Shown: piece by piece, positions 1-9,700 of the stretch
How the letters are laid out: the number at the start of each line of letters is the position of its first letter
Numbering within the stretch: position 1 is the first letter of the stretch
NCBI GenBank assembly: GCA_934373635.1
Contig: CAKROZ010000005.1
Span: 1 to 64,000 of the forward strand
Direction of reading: 5' to 3'
Length of the DNA: 64,000 nt
From: an uncultured Eubacteriales bacterium
GTDB taxonomy: Bacteria > Bacillota > Clostridia > Oscillospirales > CAG-272
Translations under genes and position numbers: made by a program
Notes under the pieces: model-generated
The model's database searches: none
Seen by the model: the letters and a program-made list of their open reading frames with translations, nothing else
What the model was told of the DNA's origin: nothing

Positions 1-1
1 A

Positions 2-1222
2 CTTTCGCAAAAGGTAAAACGCGGAATACGGGAAAGTTACGAAAAAGGTTACTTCATCGGCGGATACGGACTATTCGACTATGACATCGTGGACAAAAAA
101 TGGACGATAAACGAAGCGGAAGCGTCGGTTGTAAGAGAAATATTCGAGCGATATCGCTACGGAGAAAAGGCAAAAAGCATTGTCGAACGATTGAATATGC
201 TTGGTATTAAAAATAAAAGCGGAAAACCTTTTACCGTCAATTCGCTTGCAAAACTTCTCCGTAACACCAAATACAAAGGCATCGTCGAATACAACGAAAG
301 GATATTGACAAACGTAACGCCTGCTATCGTGGACGAAAAGACTTGGAACGATTGCAACAGAATTTTAGATAATCAGCGGCACAAGCAGAAATGCCTTCAA
401 AAACATTCCGAATACGTTTTAAGTGGAAAATTATTTTGCGGAAACTGCGGAACGTTGATGACTGCCGAAGGCGGTACGAGTCAGACGGGAAAACAATATC
501 ATTATTATAAATGTTTTACCCGTAAGAGAAATAAGGGACAATGCAAAAAGAACAACGTAAGTAAGCAATATATAGAGGATTTAGTATTTGAAAAGACGGT
601 AGAATATGTTTTACGTCCGGAGATTATTGACGATATTGCCCATAGCGTAACGGACGCTTTCAATAAAAGTTTGGAAGCGTCCGCCGCCCTGACTTTGCTC
701 GAAAAGGAACTTGCAGGCGTGGAAAGTGCGATTGACGGGTTTTTATCCGCCATCGCCGCAGGTGTCGTAACAAAGTCCACGAAAGAACGAATGCTCTTGC
801 TGGAAGCGCAAAAGGAAGAATTGGAAAACAAAATCGCATTGGAAAAGCAACGCACCGTTCAGCCGTTAAAATACGAAACAGTCCGCGCCTTTCTATATTA
901 TTTTTCAAAGAAAAAGTACAAATCGGACGAGGAAAAGAACGAGTTTTTCAATTCCTTTATTTACCGTGTGGTATTGTTCGACGATTATATCTACATTTTT
1001 TACAACACTTCGCCCGAATATCCGACAAAGGTGAAGTTGGAAAAAGACGAGTTGCAGGCATTGTACACATTAAGGGATAACACCGTCGTAACAACCGATT
1101 GCGGAAAAGATAAGAAACCCGAAATGCACCCTGTTGAAAAAGACTTAGGTAATAAAAAAAGCACCCTGTTTGAACCGACAAAGTTCAAATTGGGTGCTTG
1201 TGGCGGAGAAGGAGAGATTTGA
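2..1222 (+). CDS. Large serine recombinase, 3' part (5' end outside window)
   Basis: The frame is already open at base 2, so the gene starts beyond the left edge and the GTG at 89 is only an internal codon. The visible part begins with a stretch typical of the recombinase domain (VKRGIRES, then GYFIGGYGLF). A helical DNA-binding segment follows, then a zinc ribbon with CGNC (about 137 codons after base 2) and two later cysteines, and a coiled coil (LEKELAGVESAIDGF, then KERMLLLEAQKEELENK). This order is that of large serine recombinases of integrative elements; the catalytic N-terminal domain is not visible. The last codons run through the inferred tRNA terminator hairpin and stop inside the attL repeat, so the final ten or so residues (GACGGEGEI) come from tRNA-derived DNA. 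It is richer in AT than the host genes to the right. It lies outside the prophage described below and may belong to another element. Confidence 0.85.
   Translation, partial: LSQKVKRGIRESYEKGYFIGGYGLFDYDIVDKKWTINEAEASVVREIFERYRYGEKAKSIVERLNMLGIKNKSGKPFTVNSLAKLLRNTKYKGIVEYNERILTNVTPAIVDEKTWNDCNRILDNQRHKQKCLQKHSEYVLSGKLFCGNCGTLMTAEGGTSQTGKQYHYYKCFTRKRNKGQCKKNNVSKQYIEDLVFEKTVEYVLRPEIIDDIAHSVTDAFNKSLEASAALTLLEKELAGVESAIDGFLSAIAAGVVTKSTKERMLLLEAQKEELENKIALEKQRTVQPLKYETVRAFLYYFSKKKYKSDEEKNEFFNSFIYRVVLFDDYIYIFYNTSPEYPTKVKLEKDELQALYTLRDNTVVTTDCGKDKKPEMHPVEKDLGNKKSTLFEPTKFKLGACGGEGEI
1154..1199 (-). terminator. Hairpin terminator, probably the original tRNA-Ser terminator
   Basis: Arms AAGCACCC (1159-1166) and GGGTGCTT (1192-1199) pair, with a second inner stem TTTGAAC/GTTCAAA. 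On the minus strand the hairpin is followed by a T run (the A run 1154-1160). It begins one base after the attL copy of the tRNA CCA end at 1201. Before prophage insertion it would therefore have sat directly behind tRNA-Ser. It overlaps the 3' end of the recombinase gene. Confidence 0.7.
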
Positions 1223-1227
1223 ACTCT
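1201..1227. repeat. attL, 27-bp direct repeat of the tRNA-Ser 3' end
   Basis: These 27 bases are identical to 40385-40411. They correspond to the T-arm, acceptor 3' strand, discriminator and CCA of tRNA-Ser read on the minus strand. The match stops on both sides, which defines the core of a tRNA-targeting tyrosine integrase site. Confidence 0.93.
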
Positions 1228-1348
1228 TGAAAAACCTTTATTTTTCAAGCAATTTTACAGCTATGGCACATTTATTTTTGCTCTGAAAATGGCGCCTGTT
1301 TTAGGCAATATTGCGATCAAAAAAAGAATAATCCATCTGTCAAAGGGA

Positions 1349-1377
1349 ATCCCCCGAGGGCGGCTCGGGGGATTTTT
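1349..1377. terminator. Strong hairpin at the end of the late operon
   Basis: The arms AATCCCCCGAG and CTCGGGGGATT form an 11-bp stem around a GGCGG loop. A T run follows on the plus strand and an A run precedes it only weakly on the other side. It lies 18 bases after the last late gene (minus strand). It could end late transcription and also insulate the prophage from readthrough of the recombinase. The interval 1228-1394 holds nothing else I recognise. Confidence 0.6.
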
Positions 1378-1394
1378 GTCGGTGCCTTTTCATT

Positions 1395-2240
1395 TTATGT
1401 GGCGGTGGGATTTTTACCACACCATTCTTTGAACAGGCGGATCAGGTAGATTTGGTTCTGCTTGTAGCCTGCCTCGGTCTCGGTGATATTGCGGTAACCG
1501 TTGATCTGACCGGTGACGAGCGAGGTGAGAATGGGTAACATACGGATCGCCCACGTTACCACCGCGATCCATGAGAAATTCAGGACGATGTCGACGCCGA
1601 TCGCGCCCGAGAAAAGCGTCGTCGCGAGACGCGTCACGCTGTTCTTCGTTTTGTTGCGCACCTCCTTGCGATGCCCGGAGATGCCGACAGGTTTCGAGCG
1701 GTTGATCGCGTTGTCGTCGTTTGCCACTATGTCCGCCTTTGTCACGGACACGGGTTTTGCCCTGTTGCAACGAAGGATTGCGATTTTGAGTTTGACCCCG
1801 AGCTTCTGCCGCATCACGCCCCATGCCGAAAGACGAAGATATTTTTCCGCGTACTCTTCATACGAGAGGTCGTACTGAACGAGAATGCCTTTGCGATACT
1901 CCGTCAGCTCGTTTTTGATGTAGTAGTCGATGAAGGACGGGACGCGGACGATCAGCTCGCCGTTCAGGACGGAGTCCCGCTCCGCTCTGTACTCCTCTGC
2001 AACCGCCTTATAGGCGGCGTCGTTCCTTCCCTCGAGTTTTCCTTTGTTGTAAAAGTGGTTGTAGGTCATCGTGGTGACGATATAGATCAGGACGGAAGTC
2101 GCCGCGATGCGGTTGAGTCCCTGAAAGGAAAAGCTGAATTCCGTGAAGTTCGCTATCGTCGCGAGGATGATCGTGACCGTCAAGACAAAGTCGCTCAGCT
2201 TGATCCTGCCGATGACGTTCTCTCTGCTATCGTCATACAT
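1395..2240 (-). CDS. Phage membrane protein, unknown function
   Basis: The product of 281 residues has two hydrophobic segments near the N-terminus (DFVLTVTIILATIANF and a second around RIAATSVLIYIVTT). A charged central domain of about 130 residues follows, then two more hydrophobic segments near the C-terminus (LATTLFSGAIGVDIVLNF, IAVVTWAIRMLPILTS). I chose ATG 2240 because AAGGAG lies 11 bases upstream; GTG 2252 would touch that site. It is the last gene of the late operon, directly after the holin-like gene, so a role in lysis or at the membrane is inferred from position only. I do not recognise the family. Confidence 0.7.
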   Translation of the reverse strand: MYDDSRENVIGRIKLSDFVLTVTIILATIANFTEFSFSFQGLNRIAATSVLIYIVTTMTYNHFYNKGKLEGRNDAAYKAVAEEYRAERDSVLNGELIVRVPSFIDYYIKNELTEYRKGILVQYDLSYEEYAEKYLRLSAWGVMRQKLGVKLKIAILRCNRAKPVSVTKADIVANDDNAINRSKPVGISGHRKEVRNKTKNSVTRLATTLFSGAIGVDIVLNFSWIAVVTWAIRMLPILTSLVTGQINGYRNITETEAGYKQNQIYLIRLFKEWCGKNPTAT

Positions 2241-2248
2241 GGTATGTA

Positions 2249-2632
2249 TCACTCCTTATCTTCCGTCTTTTCGGGCGCATATTGATTTCTTTTCAGACAG
2301 ATCAGAGCACTGACCGCAGAGCCGACAAGACCACCGATGCAGATGGCAAACATCTGATCCGCCACATTCATGAGCACATACGACACTCCCGTGCCGATCA
2401 GCCACATTATCGGCATGGACGCGTTCGTGATATAGTGCATCAGGTTCTTGACCTTGTCAAGGAAAGGAATGGACGCGATGAACGCCACGAGGATCAGAGA
2501 ACCCGAGACCATCGGCTTTGACCCGCTCCGAATCCATATCGGATAGTAGTACATGGCGACGGCGATCGGTGGAACGGCGCCCGCGATGCGCGACAGAAAG
2601 TCCCAAAGGTGATAAAGTTGTCTTCTCGACAT
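2249..2632 (-). CDS. Holin-like small membrane protein
   Basis: The 127-residue protein has about four hydrophobic segments (IAGAVPPIAVAMYYYPIWI, GSLILVAFIASIPFL, ASMPIMWLIGTGVSYVL, MFAICIGGLVGSAVSALICL) and a short charged tail. Size, topology and place at the end of the late operon fit a phage holin, but no family signature confirms it. Its stop codon lies just upstream of the next gene's start. Confidence 0.55.
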   Translation of the reverse strand: MSRRQLYHLWDFLSRIAGAVPPIAVAMYYYPIWIRSGSKPMVSGSLILVAFIASIPFLDKVKNLMHYITNASMPIMWLIGTGVSYVLMNVADQMFAICIGGLVGSAVSALICLKRNQYAPEKTEDKE

Positions 2633-2635
2633 GGT

Positions 2636-3412
2636 TTACACCTCTTCTTTCTCCTCTTTTCCCTCGTCGGAGGGGAGGTCTACTGCCTCTCCGATCGCCT
2701 TCAGATAGTCAAGGTTCATGATCTTCTTCCCTGCCTCGTCAATGGTGCGGGAATTTTGGAAAATGTCCTTCAGCATCGTTGCGACGCCGACGGCGGCAAG
2801 CCTTGCCTGCTCCGAAGCCGCCTGATTCCCCGTAAAGCGCTTCTCGAGGCTATCGAGGAATTCCGAGATCTTGTCTACGGACTGTGCAAGGCTTTCGACC
2901 CTGCCCCCGATCTCTTTCCCGTCCTCGAGCTGCTCTTCGATCCGAGATTTGAGCGCGTTCAGATCCTTATTGGTATTCCGAACGGAAATGCCCTGCTTTT
3001 TCTTCATTCCGTATACGAGAAGCCCGACGACAACCATGAACAGCATGGAGATCGTATACACGAGGTTGTCCGCCGAGAAAAATTCCCCGAGCCTGTCGGC
3101 GAAGGTGGCGTCCTCCTTGTTTGTCTTCTCCCAGTTTTCCATCAGGCTCACGATGTTCTCCGCAAGCCCCTTCGGAAGGTCTTCCTTCACTCTGTCGTAT
3201 ACCTCGCTCGCGATCTTATCGTAGTCGATGGCAGGCGTCTCGGGCGTCTCCGTCGGGGTATCGGGTTCTCCCGTCGGCTCTTCGGTCACCGCACCGCCCG
3301 CCGCATCTTCCGTCGGGGCGTCTGCCTCTTCGGCGAAGGCACAGAGCGGGAACGCGAGCAGGACGAGAGACAGGATAGTGAGCGCCGCAAACAGTCTTTT
3401 CAGTTTTTTCAT
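2636..3412 (-). CDS. Secreted, membrane-anchored coiled-coil phage protein
   Basis: The 258-residue product starts with a clear signal peptide (basic MKKLKR, hydrophobic core, cleavage near ALCAFA-EE). An acidic Pro/Thr-rich linker of about 40 residues follows (many EEPTGEP and TPTETPET units). There is one transmembrane helix near residues 117-137 (LVYTISMLFMVVVGLLVYG). The C-terminal half is coiled coil (LNALKSRIEEQLEDG, VESLAQSVDKISEFLDSLEKRF). It sits where a lysis cassette is expected, but no lytic catalytic domain is visible. A spanin-like or envelope-conversion role is possible but unproved. Confidence 0.65.
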   Translation of the reverse strand: MKKLKRLFAALTILSLVLLAFPLCAFAEEADAPTEDAAGGAVTEEPTGEPDTPTETPETPAIDYDKIASEVYDRVKEDLPKGLAENIVSLMENWEKTNKEDATFADRLGEFFSADNLVYTISMLFMVVVGLLVYGMKKKQGISVRNTNKDLNALKSRIEEQLEDGKEIGGRVESLAQSVDKISEFLDSLEKRFTGNQAASEQARLAAVGVATMLKDIFQNSRTIDEAGKKIMNLDYLKAIGEAVDLPSDEGKEEKEEV

Positions 3413-3424
3413 TGTTTTTTCCTC

Positions 3425-4114
3425 CTAAATCACATCGTATCCGTCAATATGAGCAGACACCTTTTTTTGTGTGTTGTATAAAGCCGTTGCAAGCCGATAT
3501 ACCGCGTCGGACAGAGCCTGCTCGCCGATGCGGCAGGACGCGTACTTCCCTTTTCTTCCCGTCTCCACGTTCAGCTCGAGAACGTTGGAGGGCAGTCCGT
3601 TTGACGGCTCGGCGTACATGAGATAGCGCCCGTCCGTCAAAAAATCCGCAGGAACCTTCACGGTGCCGTCCTTCGGCATAGCAGAATAAACGGCGCCGTC
3701 TTCCCGCTCAAAGCGGAATTCCGTATCGAGAGGCGCGTCGATCTCGATCGTGAGTCCGTCGTCACATGCCTCGCTGTATCGGCTCGCACAAAGGACGGCG
3801 TTCTCCAAATAAAACATCTTCATGGTATCTTCCTCCGTTCTGTAGTCTTTGCATACCTTCTCCGCGAGCAGATCCCGCAGCTCGTAACGGCACAGGTTGA
3901 AGATGCCGTTTCCGAATCTGCTGCCGCCGAAGCGCACGCGCTCCACGGGAAGGCGGCGCAGAATACTCTCCGTTTGCAGGGTGAAAGAAGGCTCGAGCTC
4001 CTCCCACGCTTCGATCACACCCCGCGCCGAATCTCCCTTGAAGGTGACGGAAAGCTCTTCACCGTCGTATGTCAGAACGTAGCGGAGATCGGTGCCGAAG
4101 ATCTCGTTCGTCAT
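3425..4114 (-). CDS. Phage protein of unknown function
   Basis: This soluble protein of 229 residues is rich in beta-type sequence and has no signal peptide or membrane segment. A central part (FRFEREDGAVYSAMPKDG) looks like a small beta domain. It overlaps the preceding small gene by four bases (ATGA), so the two are translationally coupled. Its position between fibre and lysis region allows a tail-fibre chaperone or an additional virion protein. I do not recognise the family. Confidence 0.65.
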   Translation of the reverse strand: MTNEIFGTDLRYVLTYDGEELSVTFKGDSARGVIEAWEELEPSFTLQTESILRRLPVERVRFGGSRFGNGIFNLCRYELRDLLAEKVCKDYRTEEDTMKMFYLENAVLCASRYSEACDDGLTIEIDAPLDTEFRFEREDGAVYSAMPKDGTVKVPADFLTDGRYLMYAEPSNGLPSNVLELNVETGRKGKYASCRIGEQALSDAVYRLATALYNTQKKVSAHIDGYDVI

Positions 4115-4338
4115 CGTTTGATCACCTCACCTTTCATATCGCCCGTCTCGCTCACTTCCTCAAACCACTCGTCGCGAAGGAAATCGTTCCCCGCGGCAAA
4201 GAGTTCTTCCCTCTCCTTTCCGTCGAAACGATCGACCCATGTCTTCTCGGCGTCGCGAATCTCTTCCTCGGTCAGGATGCCTTGGTTCATTTCTTCCGTG
4301 GCGGAAATCAGCCACTGTTCTTTTCTGAATACTTTCAT
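4111..4338 (-). CDS. Small phage protein downstream of the tail fibre
   Basis: The product is 75 residues, strongly charged and probably helical (MKVFRKEQWLISATEEMNQG at the start). GGAGAAAAA precedes the ATG. It lies between the fibre gene and the 229-residue gene and is coupled to the latter. Small proteins at this place often accompany fibres in Bacillota phages, but the function is unknown. Confidence 0.6.
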   Translation of the reverse strand: MKVFRKEQWLISATEEMNQGILTEEEIRDAEKTWVDRFDGKEREELFAAGNDFLRDEWFEEVSETGDMKGEVIKR

Positions 4339-4396
4339 TTTTTCTCCTTACTTGGGCATCTCACGTTTGCTTATCGGATATTCCCCCCGTTTCACA

Positions 4397-6667
4397 TTAA
4401 CTCGTTACTTCATTTCCGAGGTTAATCGTTCCGGGGTAGGATTCCTCAAAAAACATAAGTTTGTAATTCACATCTACGCGATACACACCCGTGGAACGTA
4501 CAATTTCTGTTACGTTACCATCCCTATCGGTAGTTTTTGTATACATATCGACGATTGCGATACTGTGCCTATTGCCGGAACCTTCGATGTACTTGAGATA
4601 TGCAATCGTTTCGGTTTTCAGCGTACCCGACGAGATTGTCGGAAAGTGCTTATCGTCTTTGATTTGAATTCTGGAACCAAAGCGACAGTCTCCGCTCTCG
4701 GGGGCATATGTCCCTAAAAAATCACGGGCGGCATCGAGCCATATGTATCCTTTGATTACCTTGGTTTCATCACTGAAATCATATACGGTCAGCGGGGTTG
4801 TATAATGAAAATCTGCATATTGCCTGCCGATTGCCTGATACTTTTCGGGCGCCTCATCGTCATACATTTGCCTCGGTAAATTGATATTGCCGTTATTCGC
4901 CCGCTGCACCAATGCACCGCCGTATGCTTCCTTCGAATACTCTACCGAAGACTGTACCGTCTTCCCGTCCGTGCCGCGATATGCGGCATAAACTTTCGGG
5001 ATGCTGCCGACATCTGTAATCAGATCGCGCTTCGTATTGAGCTCCCGCAGTCTTGCAACGTCGTCCAACTCCTCGGGTGGGGTGCTTGCCGTCATTTTGC
5101 CTTTGGTATAGATCGTACCGCTCCGACTGACCTTGAGCACCGTTTTTCGCTCCAACAAATCCAACACGTACTTTTTGGAGCCGTCGGGATTGGTGCCGTC
5201 TGTATGCGTTTTGATTTTACCGTTGCCGATCATCAAAAGCGAAGACGCGTCCGGCTCGTTGTACGCTCCGAGGATGATTTGCTTACTCGCTCGGCCGATC
5301 AATCCCGTGCCGAGCAAAAACGTTTCGTTCGCGTGGGAAGTGTTCAAGCATCCGATCACGGTCGAGGTATTGCCGTATACGAGGTTATCGACGCCGAAAA
5401 CCGTGTTATTCTTCCCGAAATTGACATTTCGCTTCCCTGAAATCATGGCATGAGAGCCTTCGGGCTTGTTCCTCGAGTCGGTGCTCAGCATGGCGGAGTC
5501 ATCGCCTTCGTTCAGGATCTTCGTGCTTCCGTCCTCGGCGTTGTCTACGACGGAATCTTTGATCTCGCCCGCAAATGCCGCCTTCCCCGCCTCGCTGTTC
5601 CTCGAGTATGCAACCTGCGTATTGTAGAAAACGTCATTCCCCGTTTTCTGTCGGATCGAGTTTTCTCCTTCGCCGTTTTCGAGGTTCAGATCCGACGGGT
5701 CGCCCGTGTCACCTTTTTCACCTTTGTCGCCTCTGTCGCCTCTCTCGCCCTTTTCGCCCTTGATACCGGTAGCGCCCGACAGATCCGTGATGAACGAAAA
5801 CCCGTCCTCGGTTCTGACATACATCTTCGCGTTGTCGGTGTCCTCCACATCCGAGGATATCATCACCATCTTCCCTTGCGGAATATTTGCCGCATCGGAT
5901 TCCATCAGAGCGACGGAGGCATAGGTCTTGTAGATCTCGAACGGGTCGCCTCTTTCACCCTTGTCGCCTCGGAGACCTTGCGCACCCGTATCACCCTTGT
6001 CACCTTTTTCGCCTCGGAGACCTTGTGCGCCTGTATCGCCCTTTTCGCCCTTCTCGCCTCGGATGCCTTGCGCTCCCGTGTCCCCTTTGTCACCCTTATC
6101 ACCTTTGTCTCCCTTGTCACCTTTGTCGCCCGTTTCCCCCTTCATCTCCCCTTTGTTGTAGGACGCCATGACCTCGGAGAAATTTTCGGCGTTGTTTTCG
6201 AGTCCCTGAAGTTCGCCCGCGTATGCTTTGAAGCCGTTGTACATCTCGACAAGAGCGGAAAACTCACTGGTAGACTTAAGGTCGATCGAAGAGATAACGA
6301 CCTCTTTGACCTGCATCGAGAAGATCGGAGCGAAGAGCACCGGGGCTTCCGCGTCTTCCGCGTCTTTTTTCCCCGTGACCGTCAGCTGACAGTCGAAGGT
6401 CCCGACACAGGCGGTCGTCTGCTCTGTGACGGTATAGATGATCGTCCCGTTTGCCGCGTCGACCGTGCAGTCGTTGAGAAGGCTCGTCCCGTCGGCTTTT
6501 TTCACGGAAAGAAAGCAGGAGCAATCGCTCGTCAGCTTGTACGGCTTTCCGCCCTCGGTGAGGACGAACACGATGTTTTTTGCCGTATCGTTTTTGTTAA
6601 ACTTCAGAAGCACCTGCGAGCCTGTATCTCGGATATCCAGTGATACCCTGTAATTTGAATAGTTCAT
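4397..6667 (-). CDS. Tail fibre with BppU-like N-terminus and collagen-like repeats
   Basis: The product is 756 residues. I start at ATG 6667, which has AAGGAGA eight bases upstream; the upstream ATG 6691 precedes that ribosome site. Residues 1-130 resemble the N-terminal domain of baseplate upper protein (BppU): LDIRDTGSQVLLKFNKNDTA and a beta domain. A Gly-X-Y collagen-like stretch of about 70 residues follows (near 174-244, units GDKGDKGDT, GAQGLRGEK). A small globular insert and a second Gly-X-Y block come next (near 296-322). After that there is a segment rich in short glycine and asparagine turns like a beta-roll head (NVNFGKNNTVFGVDNLVYGN), and a C-terminal domain. A trimeric receptor-binding fibre is the likely role. 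The nucleotide repeats of the collagen part may vary in number between phages. Confidence 0.85.
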   Translation of the reverse strand: MNYSNYRVSLDIRDTGSQVLLKFNKNDTAKNIVFVLTEGGKPYKLTSDCSCFLSVKKADGTSLLNDCTVDAANGTIIYTVTEQTTACVGTFDCQLTVTGKKDAEDAEAPVLFAPIFSMQVKEVVISSIDLKSTSEFSALVEMYNGFKAYAGELQGLENNAENFSEVMASYNKGEMKGETGDKGDKGDKGDKGDKGDTGAQGIRGEKGEKGDTGAQGLRGEKGDKGDTGAQGLRGDKGERGDPFEIYKTYASVALMESDAANIPQGKMVMISSDVEDTDNAKMYVRTEDGFSFITDLSGATGIKGEKGERGDRGDKGEKGDTGDPSDLNLENGEGENSIRQKTGNDVFYNTQVAYSRNSEAGKAAFAGEIKDSVVDNAEDGSTKILNEGDDSAMLSTDSRNKPEGSHAMISGKRNVNFGKNNTVFGVDNLVYGNTSTVIGCLNTSHANETFLLGTGLIGRASKQIILGAYNEPDASSLLMIGNGKIKTHTDGTNPDGSKKYVLDLLERKTVLKVSRSGTIYTKGKMTASTPPEELDDVARLRELNTKRDLITDVGSIPKVYAAYRGTDGKTVQSSVEYSKEAYGGALVQRANNGNINLPRQMYDDEAPEKYQAIGRQYADFHYTTPLTVYDFSDETKVIKGYIWLDAARDFLGTYAPESGDCRFGSRIQIKDDKHFPTISSGTLKTETIAYLKYIEGSGNRHSIAIVDMYTKTTDRDGNVTEIVRSTGVYRVDVNYKLMFFEESYPGTINLGNEVTS

Positions 6668-6750
6668 AGATCGGTTCTCCTTTGTGAACATGATACCACA
6701 CGGAAGGCGGGATCTTAAATCCCACCCCCGTGCGTTTTTTTGGCATTTTA

Positions 6751-9700
6751 TCAGAATGCCCCGAAGATCTTTCGGATGAGCGGGCGAAGGTCTCGATCGA
6801 TATTCTTGATCGGCAGACCGAAGAATTTCGCAAGCGCGCCGATGATGTCGGAGACCTTCCTGTAGGGGGACTTCCGACTGCTGTCGATGGACTGCAAGGC
6901 GCGGATGAGATCCTCGAAGAGGCTCATGTCCAGTCGCGAGACATCGTACCCTTGAAAGAGCGAAACGATGTCCCGAAGGACGGGAATGTAGTTGAACGGA
7001 TTGATGTCGTCAAGGAACGATCCGAGCGCCGATTCTCCGTATTTTTCAAGATAGGACTTTTCGTCGTCATCGTCTCTCCACGCGTACACCACCGCTTTCA
7101 AAAGCGAGTTCAGCACGATGGAAGCCAAGACCGCGACGCCCGCCTTTGCGACGATGCCGGCGCCTTTCGCGCCGCCCGTTCTCTTGCCATTTACGAAAGC
7201 GTCGAGCATCATATTCGCGGTGGTCGTCGGCTCCGCCATAAAGGCGGTCGCCATCTTCATGAGACTGTTCTTGTTCCGCATATTCGCACTGCGGGAGAGA
7301 ACGGAGTCGTAGACCTGCGTCAGGTCGATGACATCGGTAAAGCGTTTTCCCGCCTCCGCGAGAAGCTCTTCTCCGACGAGGCTTGTCGTGTCCGCCACCC
7401 ATGCCTTCGTCGCGTTCCAGATATGGCACCATGTGATCTCGTCCGCGAGGGCGGGCGCTCTCGAGAGCACATCGTCGCGGTACGAGCCGTCTTTGAAAAA
7501 GGCTTTCAGCTTGTTTCGAAAGCCTTCGTACTCTTCGGACTTCGCCCACTCGAGCGAGCTTCGTCCCATGCCCGTGTCGAAGTACCCCATCTCCTTGATG
7601 CCCGCGATGGGCGCGTACTTCTTGCACTCTTCCCACGTCTCGGCGTGTTTTCTGAAATTCAGCTGTTTTTTCGCTGTCTTGAGGAAGTACTTCGGGGAGA
7701 TATACGCCATCGCGCGGCAGATCGCCGACGGCTGCTGGATCGTGACGGAAGCGGACGCAAATACCGCGCCCTTCTTCGCGAGTCCCGTCAGCTTATCGAG
7801 CACGCCCGCGTCCTTGACTCTGACGCCGCCGTTCAGCTCGACGAGCAGATCCTTGATGTAAGTATTCGCCGCGTCACCGCAGGTGTTCGCCAAGGTCGTG
7901 CGCACGGAGACATCTTCGCCCCCGCCCCGCGCCTTATACTGCCATACCCGGTTGAAGTCCTCGAGCGGGAGCGTGAAGGCGTGATACATGGACATCTCGT
8001 TGCAATGCCCGACCCACACGTCGGTGAAGTTGCTCAGGATGATGGGATTGTTCGCGCGCGGGATCGTCGACTTTGTGAATCCCGCGTTCTTGATCTTCGC
8101 CTCCCCCTTTACCTCGTTCTCGGTATAGAGGAATTGCCCCGAGGATTTCAGAGGAAAGTAGTTCTTTTCCTTGAAGAGTTTCACGCCGTACATGGCGAGC
8201 GAGACTTCGTTTCCCTTTTCGCCCATGACCTCGGAGAGATACGACTGCATGATGTCGGCGTATGCCTTCTGCTCTTCGGTGAGCGTGTTCAGAATCTCGG
8301 TGATCGTCCCCTCGGAGAGGCGGTAGGCACTCTTGTCGTTGACGGTGTACTTCATGGGAATCCCGAGCTTGTTCTTCTCCACGACCTCGATCGCGTCGTC
8401 GAAGACAATGCCGCCCTTCGTCAGGTGGTCGATCGCCTGCGGTCTCTTCGAGTAGGCGTAGAGCGAGAGGATCTGCTCCAAGGTCATGTCGAAGGTCTTT
8501 CCGCTCTCGGAGGTGAAGGTGTACTTCTTTGCGTAGTCCCATTTTGAGACGCCGTACGCCTTCTTCTGCGCTCTCAAGAAGTCGCGGGCGGCGGCAAAAT
8601 CCTTGTACCACACGGACTGCCCTTCGCGGACATTCTTATATAATTCCGTCAGGGTGTCCGAGCCGATCATGCGCATCGCGTAGATGGGTTTCAGGTTGTC
8701 CCACCCGAAGTTTTTGGTGATGTACTCCCAAACCTTTGAGACTTTCCCGCGCGTGCCGTGCGTCTTCTCTGCCTGTGTCATGACCTCGGAGGCGTACCAG
8801 TCGATCGTCTTCGCCTTGTCGAGACGAAACGCCTTGTTCGCCTGTCTGACGGAGGTCAGAATCATCTTGTAGAGGTCATAGACCGCCTCGAGTTGCGTGA
8901 TACTCATATCACGGATCGCGGTGTCCCCTACCTCGCAGATCACATCGTCGAGTTTGCCCTCGATGACCTCGTCGTGAGAATTCGCGATCAGCGGATCGCT
9001 TGAGTTGATGATGTCCGCATAGGCGGCTTTTAGCTTTTGGAGCTTGCCCTGCATCGACTCGCCCTGCGCGGCGATACGGTTCCTTGTCTTGATAAGCTCT
9101 TCGCGCATTTCGGGGTCTGTGGTCTTTTTGATCAGCTCGTCGTACTTCGCGACCCGTGCGTCCGCGCCGACGGTGTCCATATTGATCGCGTCGAGCGCCT
9201 CGGCGACGACCTTCTGCATACCGATCAGCACTTTATTCTCCGCAAGGTAGGCGTTTAACTCGGCGACGATCTTCTTGACCTCACCTCTTGCCGCCGTCCG
9301 ATTCCGCCCTTCGGCAGCTCTTCTCCGATAATTGTTCAGCTCACGATAGAGAACCTTCCGAAGCGCCTCGGACGCCTCGAGACGGAAAAGCTGTCTGTCG
9401 TACTTCAAGATCCTCGCCTCAATTTTTCTCTTCGTGTTTTGAAGCGATTGAATCTTTTCTGTATCACTCTTACCTTTTTCACGCGAAAGCTCTTTGATCT
9501 TTTTCCTGACTTCCGAAAGTCGCGCTTCATCCTGCTCCATCAGCCCGATCTTCGTCTTGTACTCATTGAGTTTTTGCCGTTCCGTCTCGTTCTTTGCGAC
9601 CGTTTCGAGGGCGTTCGCGAGAAGCGTGCGGTTGGAAAGGTCTTCACGCTCGGAATACAAAGCACTTTTTCCGATCTCTCCTTCAGGTCTCGCATCATAT

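Noticed and set aside
5961..6171. Pro- and Ser-rich plus-strand ORFs at the collagen repeat
   Set aside because: They are antisense or frame-shifted readings of the Gly-X-Y coding repeat.
6667..6691. Fibre start at ATG 6691
   Set aside because: The ribosome site AAGGAGA lies between this ATG and ATG 6667, so the latter is used.
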